The notes under the pieces are model-generated. The model did no database searches and was not told where the DNA came from. It was given only the letters and a program-made list of their open reading frames with translations. The position numbers and the translations under genes were made by a program. This document shows, one piece after another, positions 7,850-15,790 of a DNA stretch of 64,000 nucleotides (position 1 is the first letter of the stretch; each line of letters begins with the position of its first letter). The DNA is from JALYNX01 sp963780755 (lineage in GTDB: Bacteria > Actinomycetota > Acidimicrobiia > Spongiisociales > ZC4RG35): positions 682,001 to 746,000 of the forward strand of contig CAWACX010000002.1 in assembly GCA_963780755.1 (NCBI GenBank), in the 5' to 3' direction.

Positions 7850-7893
7850 TGGAATCTGTCCCAGGCGTCCCGTAGTCTCGAACACATGTTCGA
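7850..7893 (+). promoter_or_regulatory. SOS (LexA) box over promoter and start codon of the DUF222/HNH gene
   Basis: TCGAACACATGTTCGA at 7878-7893 has perfect 6-bp arms around four bases and fits the Gram-positive/actinobacterial SOS box (CGAACRNRYGTTCG). Its centre contains the ATG at 7886. A TAGTCT hexamer at 7873-7878 ends exactly at the box and lies 7 bp before the ATG, the spacing of a leaderless transcript; TGGAAT at 7850-7855 is a 17-bp-spaced weak -35. LexA bound here would block transcription until DNA damage. Confidence 0.7.
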
Positions 7894-9164
7894 GGGAGAG
7901 CGAACATCGGCGGCGGTCACGGAGCGGGAGAGATTGCCCGAAGGGTTGGCAGAGATGGCGCCAGGCTCCGACCTGGCTCAGGCCCTCGACGCTGTGGACT
8001 GCGACCGCCTTTCCGGCTTCGATCGGGTCGAGGTGATGAAAGCCAACGCCCGGATGGTGGCCCACTATCAAGCGGGGTTGTTCGCCTCGATCGACTCGGT
8101 CCATACCTACGAGATCGAGAATCCCGACAACCTCGACGCCTTGCCCGGTTCCATGGTCGACGACCTCACTGCTTCCGAGGTCCAGGCTGCCCTCACCCTC
8201 ACCCGGCGCTCCGCCGACTCGCACCTGGGCCTGGCCTATGACTTCTGTCAGCGCCTGCCGATCGTATGGGAGGCACTTCGTCGCGGGGATATCGATCTGG
8301 CGCGGGCCCGGGTGATGATCGACCAGACCTCACATCTGGAACTTCTGGTAGCCCGAGAGATCGTTGGCAAAGTCATGCCCTCGGCGTCGCGGAGGACCAC
8401 GGGCCAACTTCGCGCCACGTTGGCCAGGCTTTGCATCACCCACGACCCTGACTCGGCACGCCAGCGCTACGAGCAGGCTTTGGAAGAGCGCCGGGTGGTC
8501 AGCCAGGCAAACGACGACGGGACCGCTGACATCCACGCCCTCAGCCTGCCTGCCCATCTCGGTCAGGCGGCGATGAGGCGAATCAACCGTCTAGCTCGAG
8601 CGGCGAGGCGCAAGGACGACCCGCGCACCATGGACCAGGTCCGCGCAGATGTCTTCCTCGACCTGATCTGTGGAATGGGAGCCAAGGGCAGCGCCGGACA
8701 GGGCACCGTCGACATCCGGGTCGATCTGACCACCCTGATCGGGTTGTCCGAGACTCCCGGCGAGCTCGCCGGTTTTGGACCGCTGATCGCCGACGTCACG
8801 CGAAAGGTCGTCGCCGACCAGTCGGCGTCCGGGCATCGGGTAACTGTCACCGATCGGGGTGAAGTCGTTTGGACCGGGACCACCCGACGTCGGCCCTCAG
8901 CCGAACAGAAGAGGGTGGTCGAAGCCGAGAATCCCACTTGCGTCTTTCCCGGGTGCCGGATGCCGGCCGCCGATTGCGACATCGACCACCGTGATCCCTA
9001 TTCCGAGGGCGGCGACGACCGAACCTCAGAACCTGGCTCCCGCGTGCCGACACGATCACATTCGCAAGCACAGTGGTTGGAAAGTTGTCCGGCTGGGACC
9101 CGGCCGCTATCGATGGACCAGCCCTCTCGGCCACACCTATTTGACCGGGGCCGACCCTCCGTGA
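7886..9164 (+). CDS. DUF222 / 13E12-type protein with HNH endonuclease domain, one frameshift
   Basis: The N-terminal two thirds are a DUF222 domain (for example LTASEVQAALTLTRRSADS, PIVWEALRRGDIDLARARVMI), as in the mycobacterial REP13E12 family. The C-terminal HNH nuclease begins CVFPGCRMPAADCDIDHRDPYSEGGD in one frame and continues as NLAPACRHDHIRKHSGWKV and GRYRWTSPLGHTY in the +1 frame, ending at 9164. One extra base near 9012-9025 therefore separates the two halves of the HNH motif. The zinc-type CxxxC...DH...CxxH residues are all present across the shift. The ATG at 7886 is inside an SOS box. It may be a sequencing error or a true inactivating mutation. Confidence 0.88.
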
Positions 9165-9227
9165 AGTCTCGTCAGCGGGCCACCACGATCACCAGCACCC
9201 AACAAATGCGCCGATCCGGCGGTCAGA

Positions 9228-9572
9228 TCAGGCCGGAGGCCGAGTTGTTGATATGTAGAGCCCCGTGACCAACCCGGTGGTCACCAAGCCAACGACGACC
9301 GCCGGTAGGCCGTCGATCTGGGGTACCCGCAGATCGAGAACGAGATAGGCAATCTCCCCAGCCAACGCTCCCGCGAGAACACACCACGCCAACCTCACGG
9401 GACGAGCCGCAACCCGCGCCAGGATCCACTCGATGGCGAGCACAAACGGCCCGAAGATCAGCTGGCCGCCGAACGAGAACAGAACGAGCACACCCAGGGG
9501 TATGAGGAGGCCGGACACCGCCGTGGAGACGACTGACGGCTCGACCCGCCTAGGACGTGACGCCGATTGCAC
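9228..9572 (-). CDS. small hypothetical membrane protein
   Basis: A 114-residue protein with about three hydrophobic segments (SGLLIPLGVLVLFSFGGQLIFGPFVLAI, LAWCVLAGALAGEIAYLVL, GLPAVVVGLVTTGLVTGLYIS). A short basic N-terminus precedes the first segment. I do not recognise the family. It is convergent with the DUF222/HNH gene (63 bp gap) and divergent from the dienelactone hydrolase. High GC third-position use and the regular hydrophobic pattern support it as a real gene, but no functional statement can be made. Confidence 0.6.
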   Translation of the reverse strand: MQSASRPRRVEPSVVSTAVSGLLIPLGVLVLFSFGGQLIFGPFVLAIEWILARVAARPVRLAWCVLAGALAGEIAYLVLDLRVPQIDGLPAVVVGLVTTGLVTGLYISTTRPPA

Positions 9573-9667
9573 GATCGCGAAATTCTAGAGAGCTGACTCG
9601 TGCGCGCGACATCCCGCAATACTGAGCGATGAGAAGGTTCGTATGTGGTCAGGTAGTTTCCGACCAC

Positions 9668-10418
9668 ATGTGTTACGACGGTGACTCCAGCCCTCCGATC
9701 ACGCCCAACCCCGGTGGAGTGGGCAGCCGGCATGATCTGACCCTGCCCTCTCCTGACGGCAACCAGTTCGCCGCGTTCCACGCCGTGAGCGCCGAGCCCA
9801 AAGGTCCGGGCATCGTGATCCTGCCCGATGTGCGCGGACTGCATCATTTCTATGAGGAACTGGCGCTCCGGTTCGCCGAGCATGGTTACGACGCAGTGGC
9901 GATCGACTACTTCGGGAGGACCGCCGGGGTCGGGACGCGCGACGACTCTTTCCCCTACGCCGACCACGTCCCGCTCTGCACGATCGAGGGGGTGACCGCT
10001 GACACCGCGGCGGCGGTCGCCACGCTGAGACAGAGTGACCCGGAGCGACCCGTCTTCACTCTTGGCTTTTGCTTTGGTGGCAGCAGCTCCTGGCATCAGG
10101 CTGCAGGAGGGCATGGCCTGAGTGGCGCCATCGGCTTCTACGGAAACCCAAAGCGCCCGCCCGGTTGGGCCCATCGAACGTGTCGCCGAATTCGAGTGCG
10201 CGGTCCTGGCCCTGATGGCCGGCGACGACCAAGGGATCCCTGTCGACGTCGTGGAGGAGTTCCGGTCCGCAATGGACCAGGCTGGGATCGAGAACGAGGT
10301 CACCGTCTACCCCGGTGCCCCACATTCATTCTTCGATCGGAAGCAGGAGGAGTTCGCCGACGCATCGGCGGACGCGTGGCGCAGGGTGCTCGAGTTCATC
10401 GAGGGCCACAGCCAGTAG
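9668..10418 (+). CDS. dienelactone hydrolase family protein, one frameshift
   Basis: The N-terminal frame contains the family start MCYDGDSSPPI, IVILPDVRGLHHFYEEL, AIDYFGRTAGVG and the nucleophile motif LGFCFGGSSS. After a +1 shift at about 10140-10165 the rest follows: VAEFECAVLALMAGDDQGIP (acid-residue strand) and VYPGAPHSFFDRKQEEF with the catalytic histidine. All three triad residues (Cys, Asp, His) are present, so the enzyme would work if the shift is an error. Family members hydrolyse dienelactones or similar esters. The ATG at 9668 is preferred over 9629 because homologues typically begin with MCYDxDSxPP. Confidence 0.9.
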
Positions 10419-10420
10419 GT

Positions 10421-11773
10421 CTAGAGCTGGCCGGCGCGGCCCGGCTCGGCAACCGCTGACAGGTAGCCGGGATCGTCGTAGCGGCTGAGCAGGAAAGCGT
10501 CCGCATACCCCGGCAGCTCGGTGCCGGCCACGTGGGACGCCAGCAAGTCTCCGACGCCGGCAGCGACCATCACGCCGAACCCGGAGAGACCCACGGCGAG
10601 ATGGAATCCCTCGGGGCCTGCAGGTCCCACCAGCGGTCGGTTCTCCCGGGTCTTCGTGTAGTACCCGCCGTCGACCACCGAGTGGGGGAGGCGCTCCAGA
10701 TAGGGGGCCAGCCCCGGGGTCATAGTGGTCAAGCCGCGCATCACGACCTCGGGGTACAACGCATCCTCGGGGAGGGGCCACTCCGGTTCGGTGACGATTC
10801 CGTGGTACTCCCACAGCGCGAGGAGGTAGGGGGAGTCGGCGCCGCCCTCGGGTCGTGCATGACAAAAGATCGGCATCTCATCCAAGAGCTCAGAGCGGCC
10901 CTGCGCCGCCAGTTCCTCACGCTCCTCAGGACTCCAGTCGATGTGCTGTGTGTCGCTCCAGATGAACATCGGGGCCTCGCGGGGGATCACCCCAAGGTGC
11001 TCCTTGTAGGCCACCTTGATGTGGAGCTCGGAGAACAAAGGCAGGTCGACGCCGGCCATCGTTGCCACCGGTGCCGCCATTGGCCCTGCCGCGTCCACCA
11101 CCACGCCGGAGGCGATGCGGGTCCCATCGGAGAGTGCCACTCCCACCACCCGCCCATCTTCGACTTCGATCCGGGTCACTTCGCCGGCGATCAGCTCGGC
11201 TCCCCGCTCCCGGGCCTGGTCGAGCATCAACGATCCGAGTTGCTGGGCGCTGAACCACCCAGCGCGCCGGATGTGAAGCGCGCCGACGGCGTCTTCGGTG
11301 ATGTAAGGGAAATGCTCCCGGATGGTGTCCGGCCCGATGAGGAGGTCGGCCCCTTCCGGGGAGCCGAGATATCCCTCGCCATGAGCCGGGCGATAGGGGA
11401 TCGGCCCGGGGTGGATCCGCACCGGCCCGGCGCCAAGCGTCGAAGTGTGGTGGGCATCCTCGGTCATCCGTTGCAGTTGGCCCTCGTCCCCGGTGACGAA
11501 CAGATATCCGCGGCGGTTCATCCCGAAGCTGTTCTCGGTCTCCCCGGCCAGACGCTCGAGGATGTCGATCGAGCGGTTCATCAACTGGACCATGGGGAGG
11601 TTGGGCCACCAGTTCCGGTAACACTCGGTGGACTTGTCCGAGGTCAGCGTCAGGGGTGGCCGAGCGTCGACGATTACCACCCGGGCCGGTTCCAGCGCCA
11701 GAGACAGGTGATAGGCGGCGGAGATCCCGCCGATCCCGGCTCCAATCACCACCACATCCGCGGTGTCGGCCAT
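10421..11773 (-). CDS. FAD-dependent oxidoreductase, DAO/sarcosine oxidase type
   Basis: A 450-residue protein starting with an FAD-binding Rossmann motif (VVVIGAGIGGISAAYHLS) and ending with the DAO-family closing segment ENRPLVGPAGPEGFHLAVGLSGFGVMVAAGVGDLLA. The interior has GALHIRRAGWFSAQQLG and VVDAAGPMA, as in sarcosine/dimethylglycine oxidase-like and glycine/D-amino-acid oxidases. It oxidises an amine or amino acid; the exact substrate is unclear. The ATG at 11773 overlaps the transketolase stop (TGATG), so the two are translationally coupled. A longer upstream frame exists but is antisense-free transketolase sequence and was discarded. Confidence 0.9.
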   Translation of the reverse strand: MADTADVVVIGAGIGGISAAYHLSLALEPARVVIVDARPPLTLTSDKSTECYRNWWPNLPMVQLMNRSIDILERLAGETENSFGMNRRGYLFVTGDEGQLQRMTEDAHHTSTLGAGPVRIHPGPIPYRPAHGEGYLGSPEGADLLIGPDTIREHFPYITEDAVGALHIRRAGWFSAQQLGSLMLDQARERGAELIAGEVTRIEVEDGRVVGVALSDGTRIASGVVVDAAGPMAAPVATMAGVDLPLFSELHIKVAYKEHLGVIPREAPMFIWSDTQHIDWSPEEREELAAQGRSELLDEMPIFCHARPEGGADSPYLLALWEYHGIVTEPEWPLPEDALYPEVVMRGLTTMTPGLAPYLERLPHSVVDGGYYTKTRENRPLVGPAGPEGFHLAVGLSGFGVMVAAGVGDLLASHVAGTELPGYADAFLLSRYDDPGYLSAVAEPGRAGQL

Positions 11774-13719
11774 CAGGTGCCCAGGAACTCCCGCACCCGG
11801 TCGGCGATGGCTTCCGCGGTGAATCCGAGCTTCTCGGCAAGCACCGTGTCTGGAGCGGAGGCACCAAAACGGTCGAGCCCGATCTTCAATCCCCGGTCGC
11901 CGACGATCCGCTCCCATCCGAAGGTGGCGGCGGCCTCGATCGACACCCGCGGCGCAGAGCCGAGCACCTGCTCGCGATAGGCCTCGTCCTGTTCGAAGAA
12001 GAGCTCCCAGCAGGGCAGGCTCACGACGCGGGCCTCGACACCGTCGCCGGCGAGGGCCTCTGCGGCATCCAGAGCCGGGGTGACCTCGGACCCGGTGGCG
12101 ATCAAGGTCACCGCCTCCCCTTCCCGGACCAGGTACCCGCCGCGGGCCACTCCACCCGGTACCGGGTCGAGAGTGGGGAGGTTCTGCCGGGTCAGGATGA
12201 GGGCCACCGGCCCGTCCTGGCGGTTCAAGGCGATTTCCCAGGCCTGAAGCGTCTCGTTGGCGTCGGCGGGGCGGATCACCCAGATCCCGGGCATCGCTCG
12301 CAGCGAGGCCAGGTGCTCAATCGGCTGATGGGTGGGGCCGTCCTCACCAAGGAACACCGAGTCGTGGGTGTACACCCAGACCGATGGGGCGCCCATGATC
12401 GCCGACAGGCGCACCGCCGGGCGCATGTAGTCGCTGAAGACGAAGAAGGTCGCGGCATAGGGCTTGAGCCCCCCATGGACCGCCATCCCGTTGGTGGCCG
12501 CGCCCATCGCGTGCTCCCTGACCCCAAATGGGATGTCCCGCGCCTCTCGGTCCGACGACGAAAAGAGTCTCCCCTTCTCGATGACCGTCTTGGTGGAGCC
12601 GGCAAGGTCGGCTGACCCGCCCAGGAAGCCGGGCACCTTCTCCGCCATCTCGGCGAAGAGTGCTGCCGAAGAGGAGCGGGTTGCGATCGTCTCCCCGACG
12701 GCGAAGCCGGGCCCGGTGAGCTCGACCGGCTTCGGTGCGTGGAACGAGTCCCACAGTTCCTTCCGCTCATCGGCGGCGCCCGCCAGCCGGGAGGACCAGT
12801 CGGTCCGTGCCGACCGCCCCCTGCGCATCGCATCGCCGAAGAAGTCGTAAACCGCGTCATCCACGAGGAAGGTGGGCTCGGTTGGGAAGCCCATCGCCTC
12901 TTTGGCGAGTCGGATCTCCTCATCCCCGAGTGGCGCGCCATGGGCTGCTGCGGTGTCCTGGGCGTTGGGTGCGCCGTGGGCGATGTGGGTGCGACACGAG
13001 ATCAGCGAGGGCCGGCCCTCCTCGGCGAGAGCCTCGTCGATGGCCGTGGCGATCGCTTCCCGGTCGTGACCGTCGACTTCGGTGGTGTGCCACCCCACCG
13101 CCGTGAAACGACCCAACACGTCCTCGCTGAAGGTGATCTCGGTGCTGCCGTCGATCGAGATCTTGTTGTTGTCGTAGAGGTAGATCAGCCGGCCCAGTTC
13201 GAGGTGGCCGGCCATGGAGGCGGCCTCACTGCTCACTCCCTCCATCAGGTCGCCGTCGGACACGAAGCCATAGGTGTGATGGTCGACGAGGTCCGATCCG
13301 AGGCGAGCCCGGAGGTGGCTCTCGGCGATCGCCATCCCAACTCCGGTGGCGAACCCCTGGCCAAGGGGGCCGGTCGTCATCTCGATCCCGATGCGATGGT
13401 CGATCTCGGGGTGACCTGCCGTGTGGCTCTCCCACTGCCGGAAGTTTCGGAGATCGTCGAGAGTCAGCGGGAACCCACTGAGGTGGAGGAGCGAGTAGAG
13501 GAGCATCGAACCGTGACCGTTGGAGAGCACGAAGCGGTCGCGGTCCGGCCATTCCGGGTCGTCGGGGTCCACCAGCAGATAGCGGCTCCAGAGCACGACG
13601 GCGATGTCGGCCATGCCCATCGGCATCCCGGGATGACCGCTGTCCGCCTTCTGCACCGCGTCCATCGCCAGTGCCTTGATGGTGTCGATCGCTAGCTGTT
13701 CCGCCTGGTTCGTCTCCAT
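11773..13719 (-). CDS. tkt: transketolase
   Basis: A 648-residue transketolase. Visible are MGMADIAVVLWSRYLLVDP, HGSMLLYSLLHLSG, the thiamine-diphosphate motif GDGDLMEGVSSEAASMAGH...YDNNKISIDG, the pyrimidine-domain GVREHAMGAATNGMA and EDGPTHQPIEHLASLRAMPG. It transfers two-carbon units between sugar phosphates in the non-oxidative pentose phosphate pathway. Length is at the lower end for the family. It is the first gene of a pair with the FAD oxidoreductase; the metabolic link between them is not obvious. Zwf of the oxidative branch is at 57 kb, so the pathway genes are not clustered here. Confidence 0.97.
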   Translation of the reverse strand: METNQAEQLAIDTIKALAMDAVQKADSGHPGMPMGMADIAVVLWSRYLLVDPDDPEWPDRDRFVLSNGHGSMLLYSLLHLSGFPLTLDDLRNFRQWESHTAGHPEIDHRIGIEMTTGPLGQGFATGVGMAIAESHLRARLGSDLVDHHTYGFVSDGDLMEGVSSEAASMAGHLELGRLIYLYDNNKISIDGSTEITFSEDVLGRFTAVGWHTTEVDGHDREAIATAIDEALAEEGRPSLISCRTHIAHGAPNAQDTAAAHGAPLGDEEIRLAKEAMGFPTEPTFLVDDAVYDFFGDAMRRGRSARTDWSSRLAGAADERKELWDSFHAPKPVELTGPGFAVGETIATRSSSAALFAEMAEKVPGFLGGSADLAGSTKTVIEKGRLFSSSDREARDIPFGVREHAMGAATNGMAVHGGLKPYAATFFVFSDYMRPAVRLSAIMGAPSVWVYTHDSVFLGEDGPTHQPIEHLASLRAMPGIWVIRPADANETLQAWEIALNRQDGPVALILTRQNLPTLDPVPGGVARGGYLVREGEAVTLIATGSEVTPALDAAEALAGDGVEARVVSLPCWELFFEQDEAYREQVLGSAPRVSIEAAATFGWERIVGDRGLKIGLDRFGASAPDTVLAEKLGFTAEAIADRVREFLGT

Positions 13720-13762
13720 TGCTGCCGAGAGTACCTGGGAGGGTGGCCCCTCTCGATTGCTC

Positions 13763-14516
13763 TCAGGGGCGGCACAAATGACAGGCCCGGAACCCGGCCC
13801 GCGTCGCCTCCCCGGCAGACCTGAAGTCGACCGTGTTCTCCACCTTGGAGCGGCGGACCGCGCGGCAGGTCGGGTTGCAGTAGATCTTCGTAGAGGTGTT
13901 GCCCTGGACCCGGACGTGGTGCTCGGCGAGCTCTTCGAGGTGAGCAGGGTTTGCCCCTTCGTGGGTCAGCAACTCCCACTTCACCTCGGGGCCGCCGAGC
14001 GAGTAGGCGCCGATGGTCCCATCGGACCGGACTACCCGATGGCAGGGGATGATCAGAGGGATCGGGTTGCGGGCCATGGTCGAGCCCACGGCCCTTGCCG
14101 CACCCGGAGCGTCCGCCTCCCGGGCCAGCCATCCGTAGGGGCGAACTTCTCCCTTCGGGATGGTTGCCGCGATCCGCAGGATCTTGCCTTGGAAGTCGGT
14201 CACTGAGCTCAGGTCGACGGGGAGCCTTCCCGGGGTCCCGGCTTCGATCGCTCCCGGGATCCGGTCCGCCCACGCCGACGGCGCCTCGGCACGGATCAGC
14301 CGCCTCCCATGGCGCTTGGAGAAGTAGTCCTCCCAGTCCTGAGAAGCCAAGGTTCAGGGAGGAGACCCCGTTCGGGTTGAAGGTGACTGCCACTTCGCCG
14401 ACAGGCGACTCATAGAAGTCGTAGCCGTCGGCGAGCCCGGTCCCCAGAGCAACGCCTTCGCTTATGCCGTCCGGCAGAGGGCCGGCCAGATGCTGCAGTC
14501 TTTGTTCGATGGTCAT
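13763..14516 (-). CDS. alkylguanine-DNA alkyltransferase fused to C-terminal Ada-type zinc domain, one frameshift
   Basis: Read through one extra base near 14348, the product is about 250 residues. The order is an N-terminal segment (MTIEQRLQHLAGPLPDG), a ribonuclease-like lobe (YDFYESPVGEVAVTFNPNG), the alkyltransferase domain (FQGKILRIAATIPKGEVRPYGW, active-site IPCHRVV, GAYSLGGPEVK) and a C-terminal Ada metal-binding module (IYCNPTCRAVRRSK...GFRACHLCRP, four cysteines). In Ada proteins this zinc module is N-terminal and senses methyl phosphotriesters; here the order is reversed and no AraC helix-turn-helix is present. The start overlaps the ECF sigma gene stop (ATGA). The alkyl group is accepted irreversibly by the cysteine of PCHR. 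Coupling to a sigma factor suggests a damage-sensing role, which is inference. Confidence 0.9.
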
Positions 14517-15061
14517 TGCTCTTGCTCCATGATCTCTCGTAGCTTCTCCAACCCGCGATGGATGTCGGCCTTGACCGTCCCCTCCGGCCGCCCGGTCGAC
14601 TCCGAGATCTCGGCGATTCCCAGGCCGACGACATGTCGGAGCACGACTGCGGTCCGCTGGTCTCGGTTCATTGCGGCAAAACGGCTGTCCCACGCTCGGT
14701 CGTCGGGCAGGTCGGGATCTCGATGCGGGTGCTCGTGCCCGTGCATCTCCACGAACACGGGGCGGCGGGACCGGCTCCGGAGATGGTTCCTTCCCAGGTT
14801 GAGGGCGATCGTCCAAACCCAGGGGCCTAGCCGCAGCTCGGCGAACCGGCGCCGGTCGAAGTCGAGGAGCGATCGGTAGGCCCTGATGAAGGTCTCCTGA
14901 GTCAGGTCCTCGGCCTCCCCGTGGTCGCCGCACATACGGCGGAGGCCCCAGTAGAGCCCGGGCCCCATCTCGTCGACCAGTCTCGGAAACGCCCCGTCTA
15001 GATCAGACGCGAGCGCGGTCGTCAGCTCATCCATCGCTATCAGAACACCTACGCCACGCAT
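14513..15061 (-). CDS. ECF-type RNA polymerase sigma factor
   Basis: About 182 residues with a sigma-2 domain (LYWGLRRMCGDHGEAEDLTQETFIRAYRSLLDF) and sigma-4 domain (RDQRTAVVLRHVVGLGIAEISESTGRPEGTVKADIHRGLEKLREIM). No sigma-3 is present, as expected for ECF factors. No anti-sigma gene follows; instead the stop overlaps the start of the alkyltransferase-Ada gene. The ATG at 15061 is given; MDELTT at 15034 is an equally possible start since neither has a good ribosome binding site. A TACGGT hexamer on the minus strand at 15084-15079 could be a -10. It shares a short divergent region with a membrane protein gene. Confidence 0.93.
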   Translation of the reverse strand: MRGVGVLIAMDELTTALASDLDGAFPRLVDEMGPGLYWGLRRMCGDHGEAEDLTQETFIRAYRSLLDFDRRRFAELRLGPWVWTIALNLGRNHLRSRSRRPVFVEMHGHEHPHRDPDLPDDRAWDSRFAAMNRDQRTAVVLRHVVGLGIAEISESTGRPEGTVKADIHRGLEKLREIMEQEQ

Positions 15062-15091
15062 CCGGTTGCAGCAGTCGCACCGTACTTAGAT

Positions 15092-15790
15092 ATGGGGATG
15101 GACGACGCAGCGATCACGGAGACCCTGCGAGCGGCGGAGTCCGCAGTCCGATCCGGCGAGCCCCCCGGTCCCAGCGGCTTCTGGAAGGCGGTGGAGGCGG
15201 TCAAGGCCGACCCCGCCTTGATCGAGGAACATGCCGACCGGATCGGAGTCATCGATTCCAACGCATTCCGACAGTGGGCCTTTGTCACCGTCCCGCTCTG
15301 GATCGGCAACCTGGTGATGCTGGGGGGCGCGCTACTGGGCCTCGCCCTCGTGGCGTGGTCGTATTCGCTCGAGGGGACGATTTCAGGTCTGGCGTTCACG
15401 TTCGGGTTCGGCGCGCTCCTGGTCACTACCCACAGCCTGGCCCACCTCCTGGTCGGCACGATCCTCGGGATCCGGTTCACCCGCTGGTTCGTAGGATCGA
15501 TGAAGCGGCCCCAACCCGGTGTCAAGGTCGATTACGCCTCGTACCTGCGAGCACCGGCCGCCTCCCGGGCCTGGATGCATGCCTCCGGAGCGATCGTCAC
15601 CAAGTTGATTCCCTTTGCTCTGATCGGGGCGGCGATTGCTGCCGAGGTGCCGGAGTGGACGCTGGTGCTCCTCATCGTGGTGGGTGTTGGCCAGATCGCT
15701 ACTGACATCCTCTGGTCAACGAAGAAGTCCGACTGGAAGAAGTTCTCGCGGGAGATGAGTTTCTCCCCCCAGCACGATCAATCGTCCTGA
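15092..15790 (+). CDS. hypothetical membrane protein
   Basis: A 232-residue protein with a soluble helical N-terminus of about 60 residues and four predicted membrane segments (FVTVPLWIGNLVMLGGALLG, ISGLAFTFGFGALLVTTHSL, IPFALIGAAIAAEV, LVLLIVVGVGQIATDILWS). HSLAHLLVG between segments two and three is notable for its paired histidines but is not an HExxH motif. The C-terminus WSTKKSDWKKFSREM is basic. Family not recognised. It diverges from the ECF sigma gene and overlaps the 3' end of the convergent MFS gene by 13 bp. ATG at 15098 is an alternative start. Confidence 0.75.
   Translation: MGMDDAAITETLRAAESAVRSGEPPGPSGFWKAVEAVKADPALIEEHADRIGVIDSNAFRQWAFVTVPLWIGNLVMLGGALLGLALVAWSYSLEGTISGLAFTFGFGALLVTTHSLAHLLVGTILGIRFTRWFVGSMKRPQPGVKVDYASYLRAPAASRAWMHASGAIVTKLIPFALIGAAIAAEVPEWTLVLLIVVGVGQIATDILWSTKKSDWKKFSREMSFSPQHDQSS

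Noticed and set aside
7886..9164. Mobile element call for the 13E12-type gene
   Set aside because: The family is repeated in mycobacteria, but no terminal repeats, transposase or target duplication was seen here.
10532..11980. Long open frame on the plus strand, 482 codons
   Set aside because: It is exactly antisense to the FAD oxidoreductase and shows no recognisable protein motifs; GC-rich coding DNA commonly leaves open frames on the opposite strand.
12739..13695. Plus-strand open frame of 318 codons inside transketolase
   Set aside because: It is antisense to well-conserved tkt sequence and has no recognisable domain.
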